Assembly (NCBI RefSeq): GCF_019703325.1
Contig: NZ_AP024819.1
Location: 744,001 to 808,000 of the forward strand
Direction: 5' to 3'
DNA from: Helicobacter sp. NHP19-012
GTDB lineage: Bacteria > Campylobacterota > Campylobacteria > Campylobacterales > Helicobacteraceae
DNA length: 64,000 nucleotides
How positions within the stretch are numbered: the stretch's first letter is position 1; each line of letters begins with the position of its first letter. Both the position numbers and the translations under genes were made by a program. Positions 9,708-19,416 of the stretch are shown here, piece by piece. The notes below the pieces were generated by a model. That model was given only the letters and a program-made list of their open reading frames with translations, was not told the DNA's origin and ran no database searches.

Positions 9708-10085
9708 ATGCCTACTGAGATTGCGAGTGTCTCCCCTCACATTACCACGATGCAATTGGATATGTCGCATGCTAGTCATGCCCAAGATTTAAAACCCCAA
9801 CAAGCGTCCTTTGTCAGTGAGACCAAGTTAGAACAAACTCAAGAAGAAGGGTCTCCTTTAAAGGAACAAGATTTGCAGAAGTTAGCTAAAGAGCTCAATG
9901 AAAAGATGAAGCAAATTGAGTCGCAATTGACCTTTAGTTATAACGAGGTTTTGCATAGTCTTGTTGTAATGATCAAAGATAGCAATGGGGATCGGATCAT
10001 CCGCGAAATCCCCTCACAGGAAGCGATTAGGTTGACTGAAAAGATGCGGGATATTTTGGGGATCATCTTTGATAAGAAGGGTTAG
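9708..10085 (+). CDS. flaG: Flagellar protein FlaG
   Basis: 125 residues with a low-complexity N-terminal half and the conserved FlaG core in the C-terminal half (AKELNEKMKQIESQLTFSYN, then IRIIREIPSQEAIRL-like sequence ending in LGIIFDKKG). FlaG influences filament length and is normally encoded just before fliD. I start at the ATG at 9708, 5 bp after AAAAAGGAG; a GTG at 9702 overlaps that ribosome site and is less likely. About 65 bp of AT-rich DNA separates it from the previous gene and may hold a flagellar promoter, but I could not identify a sigma-28 or sigma-54 box with confidence. Confidence 0.9.
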   Translation: MPTEIASVSPHITTMQLDMSHASHAQDLKPQQASFVSETKLEQTQEEGSPLKEQDLQKLAKELNEKMKQIESQLTFSYNEVLHSLVVMIKDSNGDRIIREIPSQEAIRLTEKMRDILGIIFDKKG

Positions 10086-10103
10086 AGTGTACCGGAGCAA
10101 AGC

Positions 10104-12179
10104 ATGGGAATAGGAAAACTTAGTTCTTTGGGGATCGGCAGCAAGGTCTTAAACTACGATGTGATCGACAAGCTCAAAAAAGCTGATGAGCAGGTGATGG
10201 TTGCCCCCATTGAAAAGAAAATGGAGGCTAATGTAGAAAAACAAAAGGCCCTCGTTGAAATCAAAACCTTGATCTCTAACTTGAAAGCTCCCGTAAGTGC
10301 GCTCACCGACTACTCCACCTATACAAGCCGTAACAGCAGCGTGAGTGGCAACGCCGTTAAAGCCACAGTGAACCCAGGTATCCCCGTGCAGAACATTAAA
10401 GTTGAAGTAGAAGACCTAGCGCAAGGCGACATTAACGAAGTAGCCACCCACTTTAGAAGCCGAGACGATGCCTTTAGCCAGGCCAATACAAAATTACACT
10501 TCTACACCAATAACAAAGATTACACTGTTGACATTAAAGCAGGCATGGGTCTAGGGGATGTGGCACAGGCGATCACAGATGCGACCGATGGCAATGTTTT
10601 AGGCATCGTGATGAAAACGGGGGGGGACAAGCCCTACCAGCTCATGCTAAACAGCAAGAACCCCGGGGCAAATAGCCGCATTTACTTCGGCACGAGCGTG
10701 ATCTCGCATTTAAGTAGCGATGCGCCCATCACTCTAGCGGCGGGGGGCACAGACCAAGCCACGGGCAAAACCACCGAGGACGATTTTTTCATCAAGGTGA
10801 AAGATGCGCAGGGGCAAGAGGTGAAAATCCCCATCACCCTAAACATCAGCACCAAAACCCCCGTGCAGAATAAAAACCAAGCTCTGCAAGAGGCAATCAA
10901 AAAGGCTTTAGAGGCCAACCCCCAAACCAAGCCTTTGCTTGAAAGCGGGCAGCTCAATGTCGGCTTAATCAACGATGGCAAGTCTTTAATCCTCAATGAC
11001 AAAAGAGGGTTTAGTGTAGAAGTGGGCGGGGCTAAGGCAGTTGAACTAGGCTTTGTGAAAACCACTTCTAGTCAAGACGACTTAGTCAAGGGCACAACGG
11101 GGATCCCTTCAGGGCAGATTAAAGGGGTGGTGAACTTCAACGGACATGCCATTGACCTTTCTAAAATCACACACTCAGCCAATTCTAGCGATGACAATGG
11201 CAAGGCGATCGTCAACGCTATCAACGCCATCAGCGGTTTACATGCCCTACTAGGTGCGGATGGCAAGTTGGTCTTAAACAGCGACAGCGGGGAGTTGCGC
11301 ATTGCAGGCGTGGGGGTAGCGGGCAAGACGGCGGTGTCTAACTTGGGCTTAAGCGAGGGTTTGAGCCAATCCTACGCCAAAATCCACGATCTCTTTGGGT
11401 TTAAGAACTTACAGAGGGCTTCGGATGCCAAATTTACCTACAATGGCGCGACCATCACCCGCCCCACGAATGAAGTAAACGATGTGATCAATGGGGTGTC
11501 CTTAACTTTGCTTGCCAAAACCGATCCGGGCAAGCCCGCCATTGTGAGCGTTACTAGAGATAGCAAAGCGATCGTGGACAACATCAAAGCCTTTGTCAAA
11601 GCCTACAACGAATTGATCCCCAAACTAGATGAAACCACTCGCTACGACCCTGATACCCACATCGCCGGGGTGTTTAATGGGGTGGGCGACATCCGCACCA
11701 TCCGTTCCTCCATCAACAACGCCATTGCCTTTAGCATCACGAGTGCAAAGGGGGTGGATAGCTTAATGAAGTATGGCATTAGCCTAGATGAGCATGGCAA
11801 AATGAGCCTAGATGAGGGCAGACTCACAAATGCGATTGAAACCGACCCCCAAGCCGCCCAAGACTTCTTTTATGGCAGTGATGTCAAGAGCATGGGAGGT
11901 AAAGAAAACCACCAAGATGGGATTTTTATCCGCTTGGATAAAGTTTTGGCGGGTTTGGTCGATGGTGGAAATGCGCGTTTGAAATTATACGAAGATTCGC
12001 TAGAGCAAGATGCCAAAGACCTTAGAAAAGATAAGGAAAGTGCGATGGAGATGTTAAAAACCCGTTACGACACAATGGCAGAACGTTTCGCTGCCTACGA
12101 TGAGCGCATTTCAAAAGCGAATAAATCCTTTGATGCGGTGCAGATGATGATCGACCAAGCGGCCGCTAAAAAGAACTAA
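10104..12179 (+). CDS. fliD: Flagellar filament cap FliD
   Basis: Filament-capping protein (HAP2) that sits at the distal tip outside the cell and helps flagellin fold and insert. 691 residues, close to the 685 of H. pylori. The N-terminal FliD_N region (GIGSKVLNYDVIDKLKKAD, about residues 9-110), an expanded variable middle, and the FliD_C domain with a coiled coil at the C-terminus (DKESAMEMLKTRYDTMAERF) are present. There is no signal peptide, as expected for export by the flagellar type III apparatus. The ATG is 18 bp after flaG with GGAG upstream. It is followed by fliS, the flagellin chaperone. Confidence 0.95.
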   Translation: MGIGKLSSLGIGSKVLNYDVIDKLKKADEQVMVAPIEKKMEANVEKQKALVEIKTLISNLKAPVSALTDYSTYTSRNSSVSGNAVKATVNPGIPVQNIKVEVEDLAQGDINEVATHFRSRDDAFSQANTKLHFYTNNKDYTVDIKAGMGLGDVAQAITDATDGNVLGIVMKTGGDKPYQLMLNSKNPGANSRIYFGTSVISHLSSDAPITLAAGGTDQATGKTTEDDFFIKVKDAQGQEVKIPITLNISTKTPVQNKNQALQEAIKKALEANPQTKPLLESGQLNVGLINDGKSLILNDKRGFSVEVGGAKAVELGFVKTTSSQDDLVKGTTGIPSGQIKGVVNFNGHAIDLSKITHSANSSDDNGKAIVNAINAISGLHALLGADGKLVLNSDSGELRIAGVGVAGKTAVSNLGLSEGLSQSYAKIHDLFGFKNLQRASDAKFTYNGATITRPTNEVNDVINGVSLTLLAKTDPGKPAIVSVTRDSKAIVDNIKAFVKAYNELIPKLDETTRYDPDTHIAGVFNGVGDIRTIRSSINNAIAFSITSAKGVDSLMKYGISLDEHGKMSLDEGRLTNAIETDPQAAQDFFYGSDVKSMGGKENHQDGIFIRLDKVLAGLVDGGNARLKLYEDSLEQDAKDLRKDKESAMEMLKTRYDTMAERFAAYDERISKANKSFDAVQMMIDQAAAKKN

Positions 12180-12191
12180 GAAAGGGAAAGA

Positions 12192-12575
12192 ATGCTTAAA
12201 GCCAACGCCTACAATATGTACCAGCAAAATGCCGTAACCGTGGAGTCGCCCGCTAAACTCATTGAAATGCTTTACGAGGGGATTTTAAAATTCGCTGCCC
12301 AAGCCAAGCGCCACATGGAGGCAGAGGATATCGAAAGGAAAATCACCTACATCAACAAGGTAACCGACATCTTTACCGAATTGCTGAATATTTTAGACTA
12401 TGAGCGGGGTGGAGAGGTCGCCGTGTACCTCACCGGGCTTTACACCCACCAAATCAAGCTACTCACCCAAGCCAATGTGGAAAACGACAGCGCAAAAATT
12501 GACTTGGTCATGCGTGTGGCACGGGGCTTACTAGAAGCGTGGAGAGAGATACACCCCCATGAATTGGGTCGATGA
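12192..12575 (+). CDS. fliS: Flagellin chaperone FliS
   Basis: Cytoplasmic chaperone that binds the C-terminus of flagellin and prevents early polymerisation. 127 residues, all-helical, with the typical start (MLKANAYNMYQQNAVTVESP), the EMLYEGILKFAAQA helix and the LLNILDYERGGEVAVYLTGLY stretch split across two helices. Located 12 bp after fliD with AAAGGGAAAG as ribosome site. Length and order match the family. Confidence 0.95.
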   Translation: MLKANAYNMYQQNAVTVESPAKLIEMLYEGILKFAAQAKRHMEAEDIERKITYINKVTDIFTELLNILDYERGGEVAVYLTGLYTHQIKLLTQANVENDSAKIDLVMRVARGLLEAWREIHPHELGR

Positions 12576-12792
12576 GCTTAAAATTGCACTCTTAGAAAAC
12601 AACTTAGAGCGTGCATCTTTTTTGGTCGAAACTTGCCCTTTCTTAAGCGAACCTTGCACTGATTTAGAAGCTCTGCAAAGTGCAAAAACTTTGATTGCCA
12701 CCACCATTGAACGCCTCCAAGAGCAGCAGCGCGCCCTAAGCGCACAAATGCGCCAGCTCAAAGCCGCCCAAAAATTCTTAGAAATTTCTTAG
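12559..12792 (+). CDS. Small helical protein after fliS (FliT-like position)
   Basis: 77 residues, almost entirely helical and rich in Glu, Gln, Ala and Leu, with a C-terminal amphipathic helix (LQEQQRALSAQMRQLKAAQKF). It overlaps the end of fliS by 17 bp, with GGAGAGAG before its ATG. In other bacteria the gene after fliS is fliT, a short helical chaperone for FliD; H. pylori has an unnamed gene in the same place. A FliT-like role is inferred from position, size and helical content only. Confidence 0.75.
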   Translation: MNWVDELKIALLENNLERASFLVETCPFLSEPCTDLEALQSAKTLIATTIERLQEQQRALSAQMRQLKAAQKFLEIS

Positions 12793-12845
12793 GTGTTAAA
12801 CGCTGTTAAACTTTTGGCGTTACAATCTCCCTAAAAGGGGTTTTC

Positions 12846-13814
12846 GTGGATAAAGTCATGGTTTTAGCGACAGGGGGGACGATCGCAGGCATAGGCGAGG
12901 GGGGGGCATACACCAGCGGACAAGTGGGCGTAAACGACTTGCTCAAGGGCATTGTGCCCAAGGGTGTAGAGATAGAGAGTGAGCAGGTCGCTAATGTCGG
13001 CTCACAAGACATGGACTCGGACATTTGGTTTAAACTCCTGGAGCGCATCTACGCCTTAAGCGCAAGGGAGGACATTAAAGGCTTTGTCATCACGCATGGC
13101 ACGGATACGATGGAGGAGAGTGCCTACTTCTTGCATTTGAGCGTGCAAACCCACAAACCCATTGTATTCACCGGGGCGATGCGCAATTCTACGAGTATCA
13201 GCCCCGATGGGCCGATGAACCTTCACAACGCCCTAGCCGTGTGCGCCCACCCTGAGAGTGCGGGGCTTGGGGTTTTAGTGGCGATGGATGAGGGCATTTT
13301 TAGTGCACGCGATGTCAGCAAGACCCATACCAGCCATTTAAGCGCCTTCAAGGCCCTAAATACGGGGGCGATCGGGCATGTCTACTATGGGCAAGTGCAT
13401 TTTCACGCTAAGCCCATCCAAAAACACACCTTGCAAAGCCAATTAGTCTTAAAAGGCCCCACGCCCCTACCCAAAGTGGCGGTGGTCTACACTTATGTGG
13501 GTTGTGGGGATTTTCTCCTCAATGCGGCTTTGCAGGCGGGCGTACAAGGCGTGGTGGTAGCGGGTATGGGCAATGGCAATGTGAACCACACACTCTTAGA
13601 AGTGATGGCGCAGGCGATTAAGCAAGGCGTGGTGGTGGTGCGTTCGAGCCGGGTAGGCAGTGGGGAGGTGCAACTCGGCGAAGTGGATGATATGCGCCAC
13701 AACTTCGTGCGTGCCGGGGATTTAAACCCCCAAAAGGCACGGGTTTTATTGCAATTAGCCTTGCTTAAAACCACCAATCCCCAAACTATCCAAGAATTTT
13801 TTGATACACATTAA
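12846..13814 (+). CDS. ansB: L-asparaginase
   Basis: Hydrolyses asparagine to aspartate and ammonia. 322 residues with both threonine motifs of the family: ATGGTIAGIGEG at residues 8-19 and GFVITHGTDTMEESAYF near residue 80, plus the KTHTSHLSAFKALN region. The sequence follows the type II enzymes throughout (GAMRNSTSISPDGPMNL, RSSRVGSGEV). The only reasonable start, GTG at 12846 after AAAAGGGG, begins at the first beta strand, so there is no signal peptide. H. pylori AnsB is described as periplasmic or secreted, whereas this copy looks cytoplasmic unless an upstream start is used. The gene stands alone, followed by decayed DNA. Confidence 0.93.
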   Translation: MDKVMVLATGGTIAGIGEGGAYTSGQVGVNDLLKGIVPKGVEIESEQVANVGSQDMDSDIWFKLLERIYALSAREDIKGFVITHGTDTMEESAYFLHLSVQTHKPIVFTGAMRNSTSISPDGPMNLHNALAVCAHPESAGLGVLVAMDEGIFSARDVSKTHTSHLSAFKALNTGAIGHVYYGQVHFHAKPIQKHTLQSQLVLKGPTPLPKVAVVYTYVGCGDFLLNAALQAGVQGVVVAGMGNGNVNHTLLEVMAQAIKQGVVVVRSSRVGSGEVQLGEVDDMRHNFVRAGDLNPQKARVLLQLALLKTTNPQTIQEFFDTH

Positions 13815-14389
13815 AGACGATGAAGATGACCAGGGGCAACACCAGAAAACCCCACTTCTGTGGGTAATTTTATTTTTGGTGTGCCGAAAGCTATGGCGCG
13901 CACCTTGATTAAGGGGTTCATTTATGGGTAGATTATGGCTCGCACACATGGGTACAATCCACTACTTCCCCATACCACTCCTCAATTCTCGCATGCACCC
14001 CACGATTAGCATTGCTAGAATACCAAAGTTGGCGACATGGGGGCGGACATGTTTTTTGCGCTCATATTCATCGTTTTTAGAGTAGCGTATTTTTTGTGGC
14101 CGGCAATCTAAAGTGTTCTCTATACGAGCCACTGCCTAGATAGATTCCTATCTGTTCAGCACACATTATTCAGGCCCTACTCGTACAAAGCATCGATTAT
14201 AATTAAAAAATTTGCCACAGTGTCTTCGTTAACCCCTAACAGATAATAATAAAAAAGCCTTTTTAAGGATTATTAGAATAAGGAAAGTTCTCAAGCTAAA
14301 CACCTATTCAAAAAGAAATAAATTAAAGAGTGTCCGCATTGTTAATCTACTAAATTGTCAAGAATGGTAAAAAGGCAAAAAGGCTTATG
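13815..14389. other. Gene-poor stretch after ansB
   Basis: Nearly 600 bp with no convincing gene on either strand. On the minus strand near 13815-13880 a short frame reads KWGFLVLPLVIFIVFNVY, which looks like the end of a membrane protein, but it is not preceded by an open frame. The rest is AT-rich from 14190 onward and leads into transposase remains. Confidence 0.5.
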
Positions 14390-15147
14390 TGTAATTCGTG
14401 CAAAAGGACTTTTACCTACACTAACAACATTATCCTTGTTGGTACCAAGAAACAAGAAAACAAGAAAAATTGAAATTTGGAAAAATTCGTTCATTGTCTA
14501 GTGAAAAAATATTTACTTAGAAAAACTGCCAAGATTTGCAATATTGATGTAACAACAGCTATTGGCGACACAAGATTTTAGATGCCTTGCAAAGCATACA
14601 AGATGGAGTGGAATTAAATGGCATCGTAGAAGCTGATGAGACTTACTTTCCTCTTTCATTTAAAGGTCATCATAAAAATTTCAAGCCACCACGCTTGTCT
14701 AAAAACGAGACACACAAGCTACCAAGCGTGGGTTATCTAAAGAACAAGTTTGTGTAACAAGCGGAGTTAATTTAGATGGGGAGTCTGTTACCAAAGTTTC
14801 TAATTTAGGTAAGCCTATTTAAAACCAGCAAATGATATGGAGTTAAGCCATATTAGAGTACCTAAGAAAAACATAAGTCAGATGCTTTTAACATTCAAAC
14901 TATCAATAGTTATCATAGCCACATAAAAGATATGATGAAACACAAATTCGAAGGTATAGCCACTAAATACCCAGATGATTATCTTGTCTATCATAATTTT
15001 GTAAATTTTGCCAAAGAGAATCATAAAGAAACAATATTGTTTGAGCATATACAAAATAGCAAATGTATTAGTTTGAGTAGAAATATTTCTAAAAGAGAGT
15101 GTTTAGGATTAGTGGGTAAAAATGGCAAACAAGCGAAAAATAGTTAG
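14390..15147 (+). pseudogene. Decayed IS1595/ISXO2-type transposase
   Basis: Translated pieces in changing frames line up as one transposase. First, a zinc-ribbon-like start (CNSCKRTFTYTNN); then the DDE region (LNGIVEADETYFPLSFKGH at about 14610-14665); a middle with VNLDGESVTKVSNLGKP; and an end reading HSHIKDMMKHKFEGIATKYP and DDYLVYHNFVNFAKE (about 14915-15010), typical of ISXO2-family ends. Stops and frameshifts (for example the in-frame TAA after FV near 14755) show it is dead. The residues HS(HIK) and YL match the family pattern from memory. No terminal inverted repeats were found. Confidence 0.7.
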
Positions 15148-15577
15148 AAACTATTTTCAAAAATATGTTGATTTTATTAAAAAAGTAAAACTAGGGTAGG
15201 TATCCTAATTTGCTGTTTGTGGTGTTTTGTCGTATTCTTCTTTTTTAAGTAAAGAATTTGATGTGTTGACTATGACCATTAGTGGGGAGAGCGCAGCACT
15301 TCCTGCATCTAAAAAGAATACGTCAAGCTACTAAGATATTTGGCAATAAATTGCTTTCTGCAAAAGAATATCTTAATGGTTATTTACAAAGCCCTAAGAA
15401 ATTTAGACAAGATTATAGCTCTTTGCTTGTTTTAGTAAGTGATCATGTTGAAAGGCTGATTCTTAAATTTATGCTAAACATAACTTTTTGTGAGTAGAGT
15501 TTATTTTATAACCTTGAACTACACTTTTTAGATTTGCCTTTTTGGACTCTGCCCGCCCCCAATTTACCAAGCGGTGC
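15148..15577. other. Gene-poor stretch before the chaperone-like locus
   Basis: A single open frame of 71 codons at 15282-15497 (plus) reads KRIRQATKIFGNKLLSAKEY and onward but has no ribosome site and no recognisable domain; it is probably a relic. The rest is AT-rich and ends at the promoter of the next operon. Confidence 0.4.
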
Positions 15578-15583
15578 TATAAT
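15578..15583 (+). promoter_or_regulatory. Extended -10 promoter of the rightward operon
   Basis: TGC directly followed by TATAAT, 22 bp before the ATG at 15605, with GGAGG between them. This gives a very short leader. It is the likely start of transcription for the operon running to 21988. Confidence 0.6.
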
Positions 15584-15604
15584 TTTGCCAGATTGGAGGT
15601 TTAG

Positions 15605-17158
15605 ATGCAAAAGCTCTATATCAAGGTCGCACAAGGATTTAAGGTTGCTTGTTTGCAAAGCGACATCGCCTACTTGAGGAAACGCTTCCACAAAATAGAC
15701 ACCACCTTAAAAATTTACGATAGCGTGCCCAATAAAGAGGGGGCGATGCTACGATCCTTGCTTGAAATCTGTTTTCAAGCACAAGGCATACCAGAGATTT
15801 TATATTGCATCAATGCTACAAGAGAGACCCAACAGAGGGCGTTCATCTATGGCGATCCCGACCACTCAAGCCCATTTTTTAAGGGAGAGAGCCTTGCTTT
15901 TGGGGGTTGTGTGGATGAGGGCTTTTTGGTGTTGGATCGGGTGGTGCTTGTGCCTTTTGGGTTGGGGACGCGTTTTGAGGTGGAGCTTTTGATTGATGCG
16001 AGTCAAGCACAAGGGCAAGATTTAGCCAATGCCCTAAAATCCATGGATAGCCCACAAGAGTTTTTAGCACAACTGCAAGCACACTTTTCTTGGGAAAAAT
16101 GGGGGGGCGTATTTGGGTCTTGCACCCATAACGCCAGCCACAATGCACAAAAGAGGGTGTGTGTCTTGCAAAATGCCCGCACTTTGCCCGGCTTGCTTGG
16201 TGTGCGTCCTTATCCTCTATGGCTTTTAAACCCCAAAGAGGCGCAAGAATTACACCCCGATCACATCTGCCAAAGCATTTCGCAGAATATGGCAAAAACC
16301 CTCATCAAGCGTTTTGCGCCACCCTTGCGTGCTGCCCTTGCAAAGATGATTGCTACCTTGCAAGTCTGCTTGATCCAAGTAGAGGGTCAATTACAGCACA
16401 GCCTAGAGTTGGTAGCCATAGCGATCAAACACCATATCAACCGACAAGATAAAATTCTATTAGCCAGCCCCACAGCCTTTAAAGAATCCTTAGAAAATAA
16501 ACTAAAAAGCCCGCACATGCCCTTAAGCTTTTGCGATCTAAGCACCCAAGAGTTAGGGCAGGTGGTGGCGCAATGTAGTGCCTTGCAAGCGGACTTAGAT
16601 AACTTTGAGAGGCTCTATGCCCAAAGCCAAAGCATGGACATAATTAGCCTACAAGCCCAGCTAGAGGCAAGTTGCCAACAACTAGAGAGCCTCCAAGAGC
16701 AAACCAACAACACCCCCCAGCCACAAACAAATTTGAATAAATTCCTTAAATTCTTAGAGGGGCAAAAGGTGGGGGATTTTACCTTACCTCGTGGGCTTTT
16801 AAAGCCCATCTACAATGCCCTCAAAGAGGATTTAAACGCCCTTGCTCCCCTTAAATTTAGCCCCCTCTCTTTAGACATGCCCACACACGACTTTTCAAGC
16901 GCACTAAAAGCGATCTACCAAGACATTTTGCACTTTGAACAATGCGATCAGGAGGTGGCAAAGATTGATTTTAGTGCCTTGCAAGAAAAGCACGCCAAAC
17001 TTACCCGAGAAATCCAAGACCTTGAAAACCAAAAGGATAGAGTTGCCGATATGGAAAGCTTAGAGGCACTCCAAGAACAAATCCGCCACAAGAAACAAGA
17101 GCAAAGGGGGCGTTTGCTTTGGGCAAGTATGCTAAACTCTTTGGCACGGGCAAATTAG
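15605..17158 (+). CDS. Coiled-coil protein, N-terminal part of a split gene
   Basis: First gene of the rightward operon, with a strong GGAGG 4 bp before the ATG. 517 residues. Residues 1-250 are a mixed alpha/beta region with no motif I recognise (MQKLYIKVAQGFKVACLQSD, later FGGCVDEGFLVLDRVVLVPF). From about residue 340 it is helical with heptad-like stretches (LQAQLEASCQQLESLQEQTN and HAKLTREIQDLENQKDRVAD). The last 15 residues (LLWASMLNSLARAN) look out of frame: shifting one base at the G5 tract at 17106-17110 continues the helix straight into the next reading frame. The intact product would be about 720 residues. Function unknown; a scaffold for the AAA+ and Hsp70-like partners is a guess. 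Confidence 0.75.
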   Translation: MQKLYIKVAQGFKVACLQSDIAYLRKRFHKIDTTLKIYDSVPNKEGAMLRSLLEICFQAQGIPEILYCINATRETQQRAFIYGDPDHSSPFFKGESLAFGGCVDEGFLVLDRVVLVPFGLGTRFEVELLIDASQAQGQDLANALKSMDSPQEFLAQLQAHFSWEKWGGVFGSCTHNASHNAQKRVCVLQNARTLPGLLGVRPYPLWLLNPKEAQELHPDHICQSISQNMAKTLIKRFAPPLRAALAKMIATLQVCLIQVEGQLQHSLELVAIAIKHHINRQDKILLASPTAFKESLENKLKSPHMPLSFCDLSTQELGQVVAQCSALQADLDNFERLYAQSQSMDIISLQAQLEASCQQLESLQEQTNNTPQPQTNLNKFLKFLEGQKVGDFTLPRGLLKPIYNALKEDLNALAPLKFSPLSLDMPTHDFSSALKAIYQDILHFEQCDQEVAKIDFSALQEKHAKLTREIQDLENQKDRVADMESLEALQEQIRHKKQEQRGRLLWASMLNSLARAN

Positions 17159-17766
17159 AACAGATTAAAGATTTATTAGAAACCCATAGAACAAAAGTGG
17201 CACGATTAAAGGGGCATTTTAGCACCACCCTACACGCCCAAGCGCAAAATTTTCAACCAGAGCCAAAAACACAGCCCACAGAATGCCAAGTCCTAGAGAT
17301 ACAAATCCAAGATTTAAAAGCCCAAATAGAGCAAATCACCACCCAAAAAGCACAAGTGCAAGCCAGCTTAGAGCAAATCCAAAAAAAATACAGCCTTGAA
17401 AATTTGGAGCAAATCCCAAATGCCCTAAACACCCGCCTAGAGGGCTTAAAAGAGGCATTAAACCCCAGCACCCCCACAGACACAAGCTTGTGTTTTATCC
17501 CCTTTGGGAGTGATCCGTGTGTTTTAGAAATGGCAAGCCCCTTTGATGTGGTAGTAATTTTAGATGATGGTGGGTTAAATCTCGATCTCTTGCCCCTGAT
17601 TTTAAATAGCAAAAAAACCATTTGGCTCAAAAGCACGCATACCCCTAATTTGACAGATTTACCAGAAATGCCTAGCCCAGAGTTACAAGAGTCTTTATTT
17701 ACAACTTGTTTTGCCAATGCCCCAAGTGGGATCAAGGCACAAATCCATTTAAGGGAGCAACCATGA
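17119..17766 (+). CDS. Coiled-coil protein, C-terminal part of the split gene
   Basis: 215 codons from a TTG at 17119, without its own ribosome site, overlapping the preceding frame by 40 bp. It opens with ALGKYAKLFGTGKLEQIKDL, continues with coiled coil (CQVLEIQIQDLKAQIEQITT, KAQVQASLEQIQKKYSLENL) and ends in a small alpha/beta stretch (FDVVVILDDGGLNLDLLPLI). The simplest reading is that it is the C-terminal third of the 15605 gene, separated by one base at GGGGG. Its stop overlaps the next start in an ATGA junction. It could still be made by programmed slippage. Confidence 0.65.
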   Translation: MGKYAKLFGTGKLEQIKDLLETHRTKVARLKGHFSTTLHAQAQNFQPEPKTQPTECQVLEIQIQDLKAQIEQITTQKAQVQASLEQIQKKYSLENLEQIPNALNTRLEGLKEALNPSTPTDTSLCFIPFGSDPCVLEMASPFDVVVILDDGGLNLDLLPLILNSKKTIWLKSTHTPNLTDLPEMPSPELQESLFTTCFANAPSGIKAQIHLREQP

Positions 17767-19406
17767 GTCAAGAACATTATGCCCGTATTGAGTTAGAAAG
17801 ACAGCGCGCCAAAGAGCGCCAAAAACGCGCGCTTGCTAAGAGGCAACGCGCCTTAGAGATAAGCCAAGTCCATTTGGAACAAGCTAAACAACACATAGAA
17901 CGCATGCACGCCCAAGGCTTAGATGCCTTTGTATCCTTAACCCAAATAGAGCAACAAATACAACAAGTGCGCCAGTTAGCCCAGAGCGCGCGCCTAGAAT
18001 TGCCACCCCCCGCACAAAAATATGGGGGTTATGATTCGACTTTTGAGGATCATGTGCGTCTCTTAGATGACAACCCCTTTAAAGCCCAAGAATTAAGCCA
18101 TGCCATCCTCTCCCAGCTCAACAGCCTTGAAAGCCATGCTAAAGAATTGCAAAAAGCGCAATTTAGAGCCAATCAAGCCAGCGTTCAAGAGTATTTTCAC
18201 ACCCAAAGGGAACAGATCCAAGATGATTTGGTGCTAGAGTTTGCTAAAGAGGGCTTACAAAAACTAGAAGCCCAAGTGAAAGCCTTTGATGGGCGGGATT
18301 TCAAGGGCTTTTACCCGCAGTTACAAGCCCAAATGGGCGCGCTTTTACAAGAAGCACAAAATAAAGTCCTAAGACACCGCCAAGAGCTCGCCCGCCAAGA
18401 GATCAAAAAAGAGAACGCAACCAAAAATGCGCAACAAAATTGCAAGGATTTACAAGGCAACTTGCAAAAAATGCAAGCACAAGGACTAGATGCCTTTGTG
18501 TCTTTGCAATCTCTCAAGCAAGAGCTAGAAAGCTTGCAAGCCTTCATCCAAACAGACCCCCTAAAAGCCCAGCAACAAAGCCTAGAGGCACTCTATAATT
18601 TAGAAAAATTGCAAAGGCAGGCTTTGGATTTGCAAAGGGCACAAGCAGGGGCAAACCAAGAAAAAGCCCAGCAAGATTTTTATGCCCGTTTGCAAGAGAT
18701 CAAGGACCCGGCAATCATCACCTACGCCAAAGAGGATTTAGCACTTTTACAAGAGCGTCTAGCCACCTTTGATGGACTCAATGCAGACACACAGCACCAA
18801 ATCCAAGCAGATTTAGAACAAGTGTTACAAAGGGCACAAGCCCAAGCACAAGCCAATAATGCCCAACAAGAGAGTCAAAGGCAAATGTGGGCGCAAGAAT
18901 TAGAGCACCTTAAAAACGAGGTGGCACAAATTGCAACTAGCCCTGAGCAAGAGACGTTGTTGGCACAAATTGCAAAAATAATAGAGGGTTTAGCCAGCCA
19001 AGATTTTAACACCTTAGAGAGCCAAATAGTGCAAATCAACGCCCAAGCCGATTCACTCATTGTAGAGGAAAATGCCCGCAAAGAAGTGGTGATCTCCATT
19101 GTCAAAACCCTAAGAGGGCATGAGTTTGAAGTGCAAGCCCCCGTTTTAAAAGAGGGGGCGGTGATCATCAAGGCAGCCCGCCCTTCGGGTAAAAGGGTGC
19201 AATGCCGCATTGAGCATGGGAAGATTTGGTATAAATTTGATGAATACGAGGGGCTCACTTGCAAAGAGGACATTGCCAAATTTGAAAAAGAATTAGAAGA
19301 GGTCTATGGCTTTAAACTAGAAGACAAAAAGGTTCTTTGGGAGAATCCCGATCGCATTTCTAAGGGGGCGATTGATTTGAACAACCCCCATAAAAAATCG
19401 CTGTAA
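17763..19406 (+). CDS. Long coiled-coil protein with internal duplication
   Basis: 547 residues, unknown family. ATGA overlap with the previous gene and AGGGAG upstream point to translational coupling; the ATG at 17763 is preferred over upstream codons for this reason. Most of the protein is Gln/Ala/Glu/Leu-rich helix. Two copies of a roughly 150-residue unit are visible, each starting with MxAQGLDAFVSL (near residues 52 and 238) and followed by QLNSLESHAKELQKAQFRA or YNLEKLQRQALDLQRAQAGA. The last 110 residues form a compact domain (HEFEVQAPVLKEGAVIIKAA, GKRVQCRIEHGKIWYKFDEY) that could be a binding module. No enzyme motif is seen. Confidence 0.85.
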   Translation: MSQEHYARIELERQRAKERQKRALAKRQRALEISQVHLEQAKQHIERMHAQGLDAFVSLTQIEQQIQQVRQLAQSARLELPPPAQKYGGYDSTFEDHVRLLDDNPFKAQELSHAILSQLNSLESHAKELQKAQFRANQASVQEYFHTQREQIQDDLVLEFAKEGLQKLEAQVKAFDGRDFKGFYPQLQAQMGALLQEAQNKVLRHRQELARQEIKKENATKNAQQNCKDLQGNLQKMQAQGLDAFVSLQSLKQELESLQAFIQTDPLKAQQQSLEALYNLEKLQRQALDLQRAQAGANQEKAQQDFYARLQEIKDPAIITYAKEDLALLQERLATFDGLNADTQHQIQADLEQVLQRAQAQAQANNAQQESQRQMWAQELEHLKNEVAQIATSPEQETLLAQIAKIIEGLASQDFNTLESQIVQINAQADSLIVEENARKEVVISIVKTLRGHEFEVQAPVLKEGAVIIKAARPSGKRVQCRIEHGKIWYKFDEYEGLTCKEDIAKFEKELEEVYGFKLEDKKVLWENPDRISKGAIDLNNPHKKSL

Positions 19407-19416
19407 GGAGGTTTGT

